Of a stretch of DNA of 50,648 nucleotides, positions 16,019 to 25,329 are shown in pieces (positions within the stretch are counted from its first letter, which is position 1; every line of letters starts with the position of its first letter). Made by a program: the position numbers and the translations under genes. The notes beneath the pieces are model-generated. The model saw only the letters and a list, made by a program, of their open reading frames with translations. It had not been told where the DNA came from and searched no databases. This DNA comes from Sphaerotilus natans (GTDB taxonomy: Bacteria > Pseudomonadota > Gammaproteobacteria > Burkholderiales > Burkholderiaceae_C). The stretch lies in NCBI RefSeq assembly GCF_900156335.1, contig NZ_FTMZ01000026.1, forward strand, positions 10,323-60,970, read 5' to 3'.

Positions 16019-17652
16019 ACCGCTCTCCCCGCCGTGCCACCTTTGCCCTGTCGGCGCTGATGATGGCGCTTGCTGGCTGCGCCACCGTGGACGACGGCGT
16101 GCAGCCGCCGCCCCAGATCACCACCGTCGGCTCGCGCGATCTGCCGGCCTCGACCCGTGGCGCGGAAGGCCCTTTGGCTCCGCTGCCCGCGCAGGTCGCG
16201 GCCGTGCCGGCCGCTGCACCGGTGCTCGAGGATCCTCGCGATGCTGCCGGCATGCCGGTCGATCCGCTGTCGCCGGACGGCCAGGGCGTGGTCGACGCCG
16301 AGAAGGCGCGCAAGGACCTCTGGGTGCGCGTTCGCACCGGCTTCGGCATGCCGGATCTGGACAACGAACTGGTCCGCCAGCACGAGCGCTGGTATGCCAG
16401 CCGCCCGGACTATGTGCAGCGCATGACCGACCGCGGCTCGCGCTACCTCTATCACATCGTCGAGGAAGTCCAGCGCCGTGGCATGCCCACCGAGCTGGCG
16501 CTGCTGCCCTTCATCGAGAGCGCCTTCAATCCGCAGGCCCTGTCCACGGCCCGCGCCTCGGGCATGTGGCAGTTCATGCCGCTGACCGGCAAGGACTACG
16601 ACCTCAAGCAGAACCTCTTCCGCGACGACCGCCGCGACGTGCTGGCCTCGACCCGCGCCGCGCTCGACTACCTGGGCCGGCTCAACAAGATGTTCAACGG
16701 CGACTGGCAGCTGGCGCTGGCCGCCTACAACTGGGGCGAAGGCAACGTCAAGCGCGCCATCGCCCGCAACGAGCGCGCCGGCCTGCCCACCGACTACGAG
16801 AGCCTGTCGATGCCGGCGGAGACGCGCCACTACGTGCCGAAGTTCCAGGCTGTCAAGAACATCGTGCTGGCGCCGCAGAGCTTCGGTCTGGCGCTGCCCA
16901 AGCTCGAGAATCACCCCTACTTCCTGAGCGTGCCGATCCGGCGCGACATCGACGTGGCGGTGGCGGCACGGCTGGCCGGGATGCCGCTCGAGGAGTTCAA
17001 GGCGCTCAATCCGCAGATGAACAAGCCGGTGATCCTGGCCGCCGGTACGCCGCAGATCCTGCTGCCCTACAACAGCGCCGACACTTTCGTGAAGCGCCTG
17101 GCCTCGCACCAGGGACCGCTGGCGAGCTGGACGGCCTGGGTCGCACCGAAGACGATGAAGACTGCCCAGGCTGCCGAGCTGGTCGGCATGGGCGAGGCGG
17201 AGCTGCGCGAGATCAACCGCATCCCGCCGAAGATGCTGGTCAAGGCCGGCTCCACGCTGCTGGTGCAGCGCGCCGAGACCCGTGCGGCCGATGTGCCCGA
17301 GCATGTCGCCGACAATGCCCACATGGCGCTGGCGCCGGATGTGCCGCCGCTGCGCAAGGTCGCCATCCAGGCTCGCAAGGGCGATACCGTGGCCGCGCTG
17401 GCCAAGCGCTACCGGGTGAGCGCGAACCAGATCGCCGCCTGGAACCGCATCGACGACGGCACCCGCTTCCGCAAGGCGCAGGCGCTGGTCATCTGGGTGC
17501 CGACCGGCAGCAAGATCGCGCCGGTGGCCGAGGGCCGCGCGCTGGCCAAGGCCAAGGCGGGCAAGTCGGTGCGCATGGCGGCGGCCAGCCCGAACCGGGG
17601 CGGCGCCGCCAAGGGCATGAAGATCCGCCCGACCCGTCTGGCGCGCAAGTAA
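16015..17652 (+). CDS. mltD: membrane-bound lytic murein transglycosylase D
   Basis: A 545-residue lipoprotein lytic transglycosylase that cleaves peptidoglycan glycan strands at the outer membrane. The signal ends in LAGC at about 19-22. The SLT domain has LLPFIESAFNPQALS (catalytic Glu), ASGMWQFMP and LALAAYNWGEGNV. C-terminal LysM modules follow; one is clear (IQARKGDTVAALAKRYRVSANQIAAWN), and an upstream degenerate one contains PKTMKTAQAAELVGM. The tail is Lys/Arg-rich. It overlaps gloB by ATGA and so is probably co-transcribed with it. Confidence 0.93.
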   Translation: MNRSPRRATFALSALMMALAGCATVDDGVQPPPQITTVGSRDLPASTRGAEGPLAPLPAQVAAVPAAAPVLEDPRDAAGMPVDPLSPDGQGVVDAEKARKDLWVRVRTGFGMPDLDNELVRQHERWYASRPDYVQRMTDRGSRYLYHIVEEVQRRGMPTELALLPFIESAFNPQALSTARASGMWQFMPLTGKDYDLKQNLFRDDRRDVLASTRAALDYLGRLNKMFNGDWQLALAAYNWGEGNVKRAIARNERAGLPTDYESLSMPAETRHYVPKFQAVKNIVLAPQSFGLALPKLENHPYFLSVPIRRDIDVAVAARLAGMPLEEFKALNPQMNKPVILAAGTPQILLPYNSADTFVKRLASHQGPLASWTAWVAPKTMKTAQAAELVGMGEAELREINRIPPKMLVKAGSTLLVQRAETRAADVPEHVADNAHMALAPDVPPLRKVAIQARKGDTVAALAKRYRVSANQIAAWNRIDDGTRFRKAQALVIWVPTGSKIAPVAEGRALAKAKAGKSVRMAAASPNRGGAAKGMKIRPTRLARK

Positions 17653-17662
17653 GGCGCGGCCC

Positions 17663-17685
17663 CGGAGCGGCTCAGCGCCGCTCCG
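17663..17685. terminator. GC-rich hairpin between convergent mltD and recR
   Basis: CGGAGCGG (17663-17670) and CCGCTCCG (17678-17685) form a perfect 8-base-pair stem with a 7-base loop that spans the recR stop codon. It could slow or protect transcripts from both directions. There is no T-tract, so intrinsic termination is unproven. Confidence 0.35.
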
Positions 17686-18277
17686 AGAACGCGTGCGCGA
17701 TGGTGCCGAGATCGACGTACTCGAGCTCGCTGCCGATCGGCACGCCGCGGGCCAGGCGCGTCACGCGCACGCCCTCCAGCGGGCGCAGCGCTTCGGCCAC
17801 CGCGTGGGCGGTGACCTCACCCTCGGCGGTGAAGTTGGTCGCGACGATCACCTCGCGCACCTCGCCCTCGCGCACCCGCGCCAGCAGCTCCGGCATGCCG
17901 ATGTCCTGCACGCCCACGCCGTCGAGCGGGCTGAGCCGCCCCATCAGCACAAAATAGAGCCCGCGGTAGGTGCCGGTGCGCTCGACCGCCGCCTGGTCGG
18001 CCGGCGTCTCGACCACGCACAGCAGCCGCGGGTCACGCGCCGGATCGAGGCAGGTCGCGCAGACCGGCTGCTCGGTGAAGGTGTGACAGCGCTCGCAGTG
18101 GCGAATGCCGTGCACCGCGTGATCGAGCGCCTGCGACAGCCGCAGCGCGCCGTCGCGGTCATGCTGCAGCAGGTGATAGGCCATGCGCTGCGCCGACTTG
18201 ACGCCCACGCCGGGCAATCGGCGCAGCGCCTCGACCAGCGCGAGCATCGCGTCGGGCGGTGCGGCGGAGCCTGTCAT
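17672..18277 (-). CDS. recR: recombination mediator RecR
   Basis: A 201-residue RecR, which works with RecF/RecO to load RecA on gapped DNA. The helix-hairpin-helix ([18 protein letters not shown]) is near the N-terminus. The four-cysteine zinc motif is [17 protein letters not shown], and the Toprim domain has [14 protein letters not shown]. The C-terminal Walker-B-like region [18 protein letters not shown] is typical. It is the last gene of dnaX-ybaB-recR, a widely conserved order. Confidence 0.95.
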   Translation of the reverse strand: MTGSAAPPDAMLALVEALRRLPGVGVKSAQRMAYHLLQHDRDGALRLSQALDHAVHGIRHCERCHTFTEQPVCATCLDPARDPRLLCVVETPADQAAVERTGTYRGLYFVLMGRLSPLDGVGVQDIGMPELLARVREGEVREVIVATNFTAEGEVTAHAVAEALRPLEGVRVTRLARGVPIGSELEYVDLGTIAHAFSERR

Positions 18278-18302
18278 CGCGAAGCGCGCCGGTCGCTCGG
18301 GC

Positions 18303-18629
18303 TCAGAACGGCAGCTTCATGCCCGGGGGCAGCGGCATGCCGGCTGTCAGCTTGCCCATCTTTTCCTGGCTGAGTTCCTCGGCGCGGCGCACCGCGTCGT
18401 TGAAGGCTGCAGCCACCAGGTCCTCGAGCATGTCCTTGTCGTCGGCCAGCAGGCTCGGGTCGATGGTGACGCGCTTGACATCGTGCTTGCAGGTCATGAC
18501 GACCTTGACCAGGCCGGCGCCGGACTGGCCCTCGACCTCGATCAGCGCGAGTTCCTCCTGGGCCTTCTTCAGGTTGTCCTGCATGGCCTGGGCCTGCTTC
18601 ATCAGGCCGGCGATCTGTCCTTTGAACAT
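18303..18629 (-). CDS. ybaB: YbaB/EbfC nucleoid-associated protein
   Basis: A 108-residue DNA-binding protein of the YbaB/EbfC family, which forms dimers with a tweezer-like shape. [19 protein letters not shown] begins the helical N-terminus, and the central strands ([18 protein letters not shown]) and [20 protein letters not shown] are family signatures. It sits between dnaX and recR on the same strand with short gaps. Confidence 0.94.
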   Translation of the reverse strand: MFKGQIAGLMKQAQAMQDNLKKAQEELALIEVEGQSGAGLVKVVMTCKHDVKRVTIDPSLLADDKDMLEDLVAAAFNDAVRRAEELSQEKMGKLTAGMPLPPGMKLPF

Positions 18630-18668
18630 GGATGTTCCTTTCTTGGAGGGAGCGAGAAAAAAGTCGGG

Positions 18669-20567
18669 TCAGTTGGGCCGGATCGAGCCGGGAACGATGC
18701 GTGCGCCGGGATAGCGCGCAAGCAGCTCCTGCACCATGGGGTCGTCGGTGATCGCGCCTTCGGCCTCGTGCTGGGCGCGCTCGCGGCGCTGGGTCTCGCG
18801 CCGCGAGGGGCTGTCGGTGACCGCGCCGGGCGTGATCTCCAGCGTGACCGGCTGACCGACCAGCTCGGTGATCGCCGCCTGCAGCCGGTCGCGGTGGCCG
18901 CTCTGGCGCAGCGATTCGCGCTCGACGCGCAGCACGCAGCGCAGGCTGCCCGCGCCGGGCTCGATGGCGATGCACTGCGCCTGCCAGGCCAGCTCGCGCA
19001 CCAGGCCGTTGACCAGGGCACGCTCGCTCAGGCGCTGGAACAGGTCGCACCAGCGCGTCACCAGCGGATCGTCGAGCACCTCGTCCATCTGCACCGGACG
19101 CGGGCGCAGCGGCGCCGGCGTGGCCACCGGTACGGCCACCGGGCGCACGGGTTCATCCTGCGGCAGCCCTGCAGCCGGTGCGTTCTCGTCGGCGGGTGGA
19201 ATCTCGTCCCAGCCGGGCGGCTCGTCTTCCCACGGCGGCACCGCGGCGCGAGCGGCCGGAGCCGGCGCGGCGGGCGGCATGGCCTGCGGCTCGACCGGCA
19301 TGCGGGCGCGTGCCTCCAGCGGCCGGCGCAGCTCGCGCGAGACGCGCGGCACGTCCTGCACTGGCACCACGGGTTCAGGTGCAGGCGCTGCGACAGGCAC
19401 GGCAACAGGCACGGCGGGCGCTGGCGTCACCTCGGCCGCCGGCAGCTCGACCCGGCGCGGCGCGGCGCCCTGCGGTCGGAAGGCCAGCAGGCGCAGCAGC
19501 ACCATCATCAGGCCGCCGTATTCGTCCGGCGCCAGCGCAAGCTCGGCGCGGCCGTGCAGCGCGATGCTGTAGAGCAGCTGCGTCTCGTCCGGGTCGAGCA
19601 GCGGTGCCAGCGCGCGCACGGTGGCGGTCTCGGGGTCGGTCGGGTCGAGCGCGGCCGGCACCGCCTGCGCCAGCGCCATCTGCTGCGCCAGCGCGGCCAG
19701 ATCCTCCAGCGTGCCGGCGGCCGACAGGCCCAGGCCGCGCAGCTCGTCGACCGCACGCACCAGGCCGGCGCCGTCAGCGGCGCCCAGCGCCTGCACGATG
19801 CGCACCACATGGCTGCGGTCGACCGAGCCCAGCATCTGCCGCACCGCCGCCTCCTGCAGCGCGCCGCCGCCGAAGGCGATGGCCTGGTCGGTCAGCGACA
19901 GCGCGTCGCGCATCGAGCCGCGCGCGGCCCGCGAGAGCTGGCGCAGCGCGCCGGCCTCGGCCTCGATGCCTTCGGCGTGCAGCACGGTGCCGAGGTGGCG
20001 CTGCACCGTCTCGGGCGCCATCGGGCGCAGGTTGAACTGCAGGCAGCGGCTCAGCACCGTGACCGGCACCTTCTGCGGGTCGGTGGTGGCCAGCACGAAC
20101 TTCAGGTACTCGGGCGGCTCCTCGAGCGTCTTCAGCATCGCGTTGAAGGCGGTCGTCGAGAGCATGTGCACCTCGTCGATCATGTAGACCTTGAAGCGTC
20201 CGGCCACCGGCTTGTAGACCGCCTGGTCGAGCAGCTGGCTGATCTCGTCGACGCCCCGGTTGGAGGCGGCGTCGAGCTCGACATAGTCGACATGGCGACC
20301 GGCGTCGATGTCGCGGCAGGCGTCGCAGACGCCGCAGGGCTCGGCGGTGATGCCGCCCTGCCCGTCCGGGCCGGTGCAGTTCAGGCTCTTGGCGAGGATG
20401 CGCGAGACGGTCGTCTTGCCGACGCCGCGGGTGCCGGTGAACAGGTAGGCATGGTGCAGGCGCTGGCGGGTCAGCGCATTGCCCAGGGCCTGCACGACAT
20501 GCTCCTGCCCCACCATCTCGGTGAAGCGGCGCGGCCGGTACTTGCGGGCAAGGACGATATAGGACAT
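18669..20567 (-). CDS. dnaX: DNA polymerase III subunit tau
   Basis: A 632-residue clamp-loader ATPase that also links the polymerase cores and helicase. Walker A is FTGTRGVGKTT (about 43-53), the zinc-binding cysteines include LNCTG and CGVCDACRD, Walker B is MIDEVHMLS, and sensor 1 is VLATTDPQKVP. After domain III (about residue 360) there is a Pro/Ala/Val-rich linker, then a C-terminal tau domain. I saw no A-rich slippery heptamer of the E. coli gamma type, so frameshifting to a gamma form is not evident. First gene of the dnaX-ybaB-recR operon. Confidence 0.95.
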   Translation of the reverse strand: MSYIVLARKYRPRRFTEMVGQEHVVQALGNALTRQRLHHAYLFTGTRGVGKTTVSRILAKSLNCTGPDGQGGITAEPCGVCDACRDIDAGRHVDYVELDAASNRGVDEISQLLDQAVYKPVAGRFKVYMIDEVHMLSTTAFNAMLKTLEEPPEYLKFVLATTDPQKVPVTVLSRCLQFNLRPMAPETVQRHLGTVLHAEGIEAEAGALRQLSRAARGSMRDALSLTDQAIAFGGGALQEAAVRQMLGSVDRSHVVRIVQALGAADGAGLVRAVDELRGLGLSAAGTLEDLAALAQQMALAQAVPAALDPTDPETATVRALAPLLDPDETQLLYSIALHGRAELALAPDEYGGLMMVLLRLLAFRPQGAAPRRVELPAAEVTPAPAVPVAVPVAAPAPEPVVPVQDVPRVSRELRRPLEARARMPVEPQAMPPAAPAPAARAAVPPWEDEPPGWDEIPPADENAPAAGLPQDEPVRPVAVPVATPAPLRPRPVQMDEVLDDPLVTRWCDLFQRLSERALVNGLVRELAWQAQCIAIEPGAGSLRCVLRVERESLRQSGHRDRLQAAITELVGQPVTLEITPGAVTDSPSRRETQRRERAQHEAEGAITDDPMVQELLARYPGARIVPGSIRPN

Positions 20568-20576
20568 GGGGGCGGA

Positions 20577-20603
20577 TTGTAGGCGGCCCGGCTGACCGAT
20601 AAT
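20577..20603 (+). promoter_or_regulatory. putative promoter of the PurM-like gene
   Basis: TTGTAG (20577-20582) and GATAAT (20598-20603) are 15 bases apart, a little short of the ideal 17, in the 44-base gap between the divergent dnaX and PurM-like genes. A start near 20611 would give an almost leaderless mRNA, since the ATG is at 20612 and no clear Shine-Dalgarno precedes it. Confidence 0.4.
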
Positions 20604-20611
20604 CCCGCCCC

Positions 20612-21745
20612 ATGAATCAAAACGCCGCTCCCTCCCACGACCCGAACGGCACGCTCAGCTACGAGCAGGCCGGCGTCAACTACGACCTGATCGACCCGCT
20701 GAAGGTCACCGCGCAGCGCGCCGCTGCCGCCACCGCCGGCCATCTGGCGGCGCACGGCTTCACCGAAGTCGCGGCCTCGCGCGGCGAGTCGGCCTATGTG
20801 GTCGATGTCGGTCCCTTTTATCTGGCCTCGATCGTCGAGTGCCTGGGCACCAAGACCCTGGTCGCCGACGAAATGGCCCGGCTCACCGGCCGCAGCTTCT
20901 ACGATGGCATCGCGCAGGACACCATCGCGATGGCGATCAACGACCTGATCACCGTCGGCGCCACGCCGCTGGTGGTGCAGGCCTACTGGGCCGCCGGCGG
21001 CTCGGACTGGTTCGGCGACAACCAGCGCGCCCAGGCCCTGGTGGCCGGCTGGAAGCGCGCCTGCGAGGTCTGCAGCGTCGCCTGGGGCGGCGGCGAGACC
21101 CCGGCGCTGGCCGGCATCGTCGAGGAGGGGCGCATCGACCTGGCCGCGTCCTGCACCGGCCTGATCAACCCGAAGGAGCGCCTGTCGGTCGGCGACCAGC
21201 TCGGCGCCGGCGACGCGATCATCCTGCTGGAGTCGAGCGGCATCCACGCCAACGGCCTGTCGCTGGCGCGCAAGCTGGTCGAGCGCCTGCCCCAGGGCTA
21301 CCTCACCGAGATCGCCCCGGGCCTCACCTACGGCGAGGCGCTGCTGGCGCCGACCGTGCTGTACTCGCCCGTCACCGAGGCCCTCTGGAAGGCCGGCGTG
21401 GCGCCGCGCTACTGCGCCAACATCACCGGCCACGGCTGGCGCAAGCTGCTGCGCCACCCCAGCGAGCTGACCTACCGCATCCACACCGTGCCGCCGGTCA
21501 CGCCGGTGCTGAAGTTCATCCAGGAGCAGGCCAAGCAGGACGACCGCGAGGCCTACTCGACGCTGAACATGGGTGCCGGCTTCGCGATCTTCGTCAAGGC
21601 CGAGGACGCCGAGCGCACCGTCGAGATCGCGCGCGCCCAGGGCATCGCCGCCTGGCACGCCGGCACCGTCGAGGCCGGCCCGAAGCGCCTGCTGATCGAG
21701 CCGCTGGGCATCGAGTTCGGCAACGACGACCTGCAGCTGCGCTGA
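20612..21745 (+). CDS. AIR synthase (PurM)-related protein, divergent
   Basis: A 377-residue member of the PurM/AIR-synthase superfamily, an ATP-using fold seen in purine synthesis and related enzymes. Conserved stretches are [49 protein letters not shown], and [12 protein letters not shown]. It differs from standard PurM in two ways: it is about 30 residues longer, and the GTDGVGTK signature is replaced by VECLGTK near residue 78-84. It may be the working AIR synthase of this organism or a paralogue acting on another substrate. The neighbours (aat, bpt) do not point to purine synthesis. I leave the symbol blank for that reason. Confidence 0.8.
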   Translation: MNQNAAPSHDPNGTLSYEQAGVNYDLIDPLKVTAQRAAAATAGHLAAHGFTEVAASRGESAYVVDVGPFYLASIVECLGTKTLVADEMARLTGRSFYDGIAQDTIAMAINDLITVGATPLVVQAYWAAGGSDWFGDNQRAQALVAGWKRACEVCSVAWGGGETPALAGIVEEGRIDLAASCTGLINPKERLSVGDQLGAGDAIILLESSGIHANGLSLARKLVERLPQGYLTEIAPGLTYGEALLAPTVLYSPVTEALWKAGVAPRYCANITGHGWRKLLRHPSELTYRIHTVPPVTPVLKFIQEQAKQDDREAYSTLNMGAGFAIFVKAEDAERTVEIARAQGIAAWHAGTVEAGPKRLLIEPLGIEFGNDDLQLR

Positions 21746-21776
21746 TCAGCCGCCGGATGCGCCGACACGCCGCACG

Positions 21777-22574
21777 ATGATCGACTGGCTGCCCGACGAC
21801 GACGACGGTAGCCTGCCGTTCCCGCCGCTGGAGCGCGCGCTCGGCGCGGGCAGCGAGGCGCCGGGCCTGCTGTGCGCGGGCGGGCGCCTGACGATCGCGC
21901 GGCTGCGCCAGGCCTACCGGCGCGGCATCTTCCCGTGGTACAGCCGCGGCGAGCCGGTGCTGTGGTGGTGCACCACGCCGCGCATGGTGCTGAAGACGGA
22001 CGACTTCCGGCTGCATCGTTCGCTGAAGAAGACGCTGCGGCGCTTCATCGCCACGCCCGGCTGCGAGATCCGCATCGACTCGGCCTTCGACCGGGTGATC
22101 GCGCACTGCGCGGGCACGCCCCGGGACGGTCAGGTCGGCACCTGGATCGTGCCGGAGCTGATGCGCGCCTACCGCCAGTGGCATGCCGCCGGCGAGGTGC
22201 ACTCCTTCGAGACCTGGATCGACGGCGAGCTGGTCGGCGGACTCTACGGCGTCTGCCAGGGGCGCATGTTCTACGGCGAGTCGATGTTCGCGCGCCGCAC
22301 CGACGCGTCGAAGATCGCGCTGGCCGCGCTGGTGGCCTTCTGCCGGCAGGCGGGCATCGACTGGATCGACTGCCAGCAGCAGACCCGCCATCTGGCCACG
22401 ATGGGAGCCGTGCCGGTCGCGCGCGATGACTTTCTCCGGCATCTGGATCAGGTGGTGGAGCTGCCATCACCCGGTCAGTGGACCTATCATCGCGAACTGT
22501 GGCGGCAGCTGCCGCTCGAGGCCGGCCCCGAGGCCGATCCACCGATGAACCGTCTGCCCGACCCCGCCGCGTGA
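21777..22574 (+). CDS. aat: leucyl/phenylalanyl-tRNA-protein transferase
   Basis: A 265-residue L/F-transferase that adds Leu or Phe to N-terminal Arg/Lys of proteins, marking them for ClpAPS degradation. Signatures are [22 protein letters not shown], SPxPR-like [13 protein letters not shown]-like [25 protein letters not shown] and [15 protein letters not shown]. The N-terminus [11 protein letters not shown] is acidic. The stop overlaps the start of bpt (GTGA), so the two N-degron transferases are coupled. Confidence 0.95.
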   Translation: MIDWLPDDDDGSLPFPPLERALGAGSEAPGLLCAGGRLTIARLRQAYRRGIFPWYSRGEPVLWWCTTPRMVLKTDDFRLHRSLKKTLRRFIATPGCEIRIDSAFDRVIAHCAGTPRDGQVGTWIVPELMRAYRQWHAAGEVHSFETWIDGELVGGLYGVCQGRMFYGESMFARRTDASKIALAALVAFCRQAGIDWIDCQQQTRHLATMGAVPVARDDFLRHLDQVVELPSPGQWTYHRELWRQLPLEAGPEADPPMNRLPDPAA

Positions 22575-23314
22575 CGCACCCTCAGGATCTTCCCCTCGCC
22601 GAACTGCAGTTCTACGCCACCGCGCCGTATGCCTGCAGCTATCTGGCTGACCGCATGGCGCGGTCGCAGGTGGCGACACCGTCGCACCTGATCAACGCCG
22701 ACACCTACTCCGGCCTGGTGGCCGCGGGTTTCCGCCGCAGCGGCCTGTTCACCTACCGGCCGCACTGCGACGGCTGCCGTGCCTGCCTGCCGCTGCGCAT
22801 CCCGGTGAACGATTTTCGCGCCAGCCGCAGCCAGCGCCGTGCCTGGCGCGACCATGCCGACCTGCAGGTGGCGGTCACCCGGCTGCGCTTCGTGCCGGAG
22901 CATTACGCGCTCTACCTGAAATACCAGACCGCGCGCCACAGTGGCGGCGGCATGGACCAGGATTCGGTCGACCAGTACACCCAGTTCCTGCTGCAGAGCC
23001 GGGTCAACTCGCGGCTGGTGGAGTTCCGCGCGCCGCCCCAGGCCGATGGCCGGCCGGGCGCGCTGAAGATGGTCTCCATCCTGGATGTGCTCAACGACGG
23101 CCTGTCCGCCGTCTACACCTTCTACGATCCGGACGACGCAGGCGCCAGCTACGGCACCTTCAACGTCATGTGGCAGATCGAGCAGGCGCGCGGCCTGAAT
23201 CTGCCCCATGTCTATCTCGGCTACTGGATCGAGAGCAGCGCCAAGATGGCCTACAAGGAGCGCTTCCGGCCGCATGAGCTGCTCAGCGCCGGACACTGGA
23301 TCCGGCGCGGCTGA
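22571..23314 (+). CDS. bpt: arginyltransferase-family aspartate/glutamate leucyltransferase (Bpt)
   Basis: A 247-residue ATE-fold aminoacyl-tRNA-protein transferase. Bacterial Bpt adds Leu to N-terminal Asp/Glu. Key features are the early Cys in YACSYL, the [14 protein letters not shown] cysteine cluster ([13 protein letters not shown]), and the C-terminal FYDPD and [24 protein letters not shown]. The start is a GTG ([20 protein letters not shown]), fixed by the family N-terminus and the four-base GTGA overlap with aat. It ends seven bases from the convergent scoB. Confidence 0.94.
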   Translation: MTHPQDLPLAELQFYATAPYACSYLADRMARSQVATPSHLINADTYSGLVAAGFRRSGLFTYRPHCDGCRACLPLRIPVNDFRASRSQRRAWRDHADLQVAVTRLRFVPEHYALYLKYQTARHSGGGMDQDSVDQYTQFLLQSRVNSRLVEFRAPPQADGRPGALKMVSILDVLNDGLSAVYTFYDPDDAGASYGTFNVMWQIEQARGLNLPHVYLGYWIESSAKMAYKERFRPHELLSAGHWIRRG

Positions 23315-23321
23315 GGCGGGA

Positions 23322-23960
<639 letters not shown>

Positions 23961-23988
23961 GATGAATGCTCTCCTAGGGGGCTTCGAA

Positions 23989-24690
23989 TTACTTGCGATC
24001 GCGGATGGTGCGCTTCTCGATGCGCTTCTCGGGCGTCGGGTTGTGCACGATGCGGTGCACGTAGATGCCCGGCAGGTGCACGTCGTCCGGCTCGATCGCG
24101 CCGGTCGGCACGATGCGCTCGACCTCGACGACGCAGATCCTGCCGGCCATCGCCGCGGCCGGATTGAAATTGCGGGCGGTCTTGTTGAAGCGCAGATTGC
24201 CCGACATGTCGGCGACATCGGCCTTGACCAGCGCGACCTCGGGGTTGAGCGCACGCTCCATCACGTAGGTCTCGCCGTCGAACTGGCGCAGCTCCTTGCC
24301 CTCGGCCACCAGCGTGCCCACGCCGGTCTTCGTGAAGAAGGCCGGGATGCCGGCGCCGCCGGCGCGCAGCTTCTCGGCCAGCGTGCCCTGCGGCGTGAAC
24401 TCCAGCTCCAGCTCGCCGGCCAGGTACTGACGCTCGAACTCCTTGTTCTCGCCGACATAGCTCGAGATCATCTTCCTGATCTGGCGCGTCTCGAGCAGCT
24501 TGCCCAGGCCGAAGCCGTCGACACCGGCGTTGTTCGAGATGACCGACAGGTCCTTGACGCCGCTGTCGCGCAGCGCGTCGATCAGGGCCTCGGGAATGCC
24601 GCACAGGCCGAAGCCGCCGACGGCGATCAGCTGGCCATCGCGGACGATGCCTTCCAGCGCCGCTGCGGCGCTCGGGTAAACCTTGTTCAT
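23989..24690 (-). CDS. scoA: 3-oxoacid CoA-transferase subunit A
   Basis: A 233-residue alpha subunit of the same CoA-transferase. The CoA-binding glycine motif is [14 protein letters not shown] (24-37), followed by [15 protein letters not shown] and [15 protein letters not shown], then [18 protein letters not shown]. The ATG is preceded at six bases by GGAGACA (complement of 24697-24703), its Shine-Dalgarno. It is divergent from a PAS-LuxR regulator that is the obvious candidate controller. Cofactor and substrate preference (acetoacetate vs other 3-oxoacids) is by family only. Confidence 0.94.
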   Translation of the reverse strand: MNKVYPSAAAALEGIVRDGQLIAVGGFGLCGIPEALIDALRDSGVKDLSVISNNAGVDGFGLGKLLETRQIRKMISSYVGENKEFERQYLAGELELEFTPQGTLAEKLRAGGAGIPAFFTKTGVGTLVAEGKELRQFDGETYVMERALNPEVALVKADVADMSGNLRFNKTARNFNPAAAMAGRICVVEVERIVPTGAIEPDDVHLPGIYVHRIVHNPTPEKRIEKRTIRDRK

Positions 24691-24741
24691 GCGCTCTGTC
24701 TCCGGAAAATTCGGACGGGCAGACTGTAATGCGTAATGCCT

Positions 24742-24758
24742 TACGTAGGGGCTACGTA
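24742..24758. promoter_or_regulatory. TACGTA-N5-TACGTA operator candidate between scoA and luxR-type gene
   Basis: Two TACGTA hexamers (24742-24747 and 24753-24758), each self-palindromic, lie 11 bases centre to centre, one helical turn apart. They sit in the 78-base gap between the divergent scoAB operon and the PAS-LuxR gene. A tandem GTAATGC GTAATGC (24726-24739) lies beside them. This is the form expected for a dimeric LuxR-type site; binding by the neighbouring regulator is inferred. Confidence 0.5.
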
Positions 24759-24768
24759 GAATTGAGTA

Positions 24769-25329
24769 ATGGTTGAGCTGGATTACCGGATTGCCTTCGA
24801 TCTCGCCCCCGTCGGTCTGGTGCTGTCGCGCCACCGGCTGATGGTGGACTGCAACCGCCTGGTGCTGGACATGTTCGGCGCGCGCCGCGACGAGCTGATC
24901 CATCAGAGCTTCGAGGTGCTCTACCCGAGCAGCGCCGAGTTCGAGCGCACCGGCCAGCGCATCGTCGCCAGCCTCGATGCCGAGGGCCGCTATGCCGACG
25001 ACCGGGTGATGAAGCGCCTGCATGCCGCGCCCGGCCAGCAGGAGCTGTTCTGGTGCCATGTCAGCGGCCGCGCGCTCGACCCGGAGGATCCGCATGCCGC
25101 CGGCATCTGGACCTTCGAGGACCTGTCGCAGAAGCGCCGCATCCAGTCCGACCTGACCCCGCGCGAGCGCGAGATCGCCGCGCTGCTGGTCGAGGGCCTG
25201 ACCAGCAAGCTGATCGGCCGGCATCTGGGCATCAGCCCGCGCACCGTCGATGTCTACCGCGCCCGGCTGATGCGCAAGTACGAGGCGGCCACCACCCCGG
25301 AGCTGGTCAATCGGCTGCTGAGCCGGTAG
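24769..25329 (+). CDS. PAS-LuxR transcriptional regulator
   Basis: A 186-residue regulator. Residues 1-115 look like a PAS domain (YRIAFDLAPVGLVLSRHRLMV.. NRLVLDMFGARRDEL, then WCHVSGRALD). Residues 125-186 are a LuxR/FixJ-type helix-turn-helix (LTPREREIAALLVEGLTSKLI, GRHLGISPRTVDVYRARLM). There is no receiver or histidine kinase, so it is a one-component sensor. It is divergent from scoAB and separated from it by paired TACGTA motifs, which suggests control of ketone-body or PHB use. Its last 23 bases overlap the 3' end of the convergent GH19 gene. Confidence 0.85.
   Translation: MVELDYRIAFDLAPVGLVLSRHRLMVDCNRLVLDMFGARRDELIHQSFEVLYPSSAEFERTGQRIVASLDAEGRYADDRVMKRLHAAPGQQELFWCHVSGRALDPEDPHAAGIWTFEDLSQKRRIQSDLTPREREIAALLVEGLTSKLIGRHLGISPRTVDVYRARLMRKYEAATTPELVNRLLSR

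Noticed and set aside
18669..20567. Programmed frameshift for a gamma form of DnaX
   Set aside because: No slippery A-rich heptamer was seen by eye in the region after domain III.
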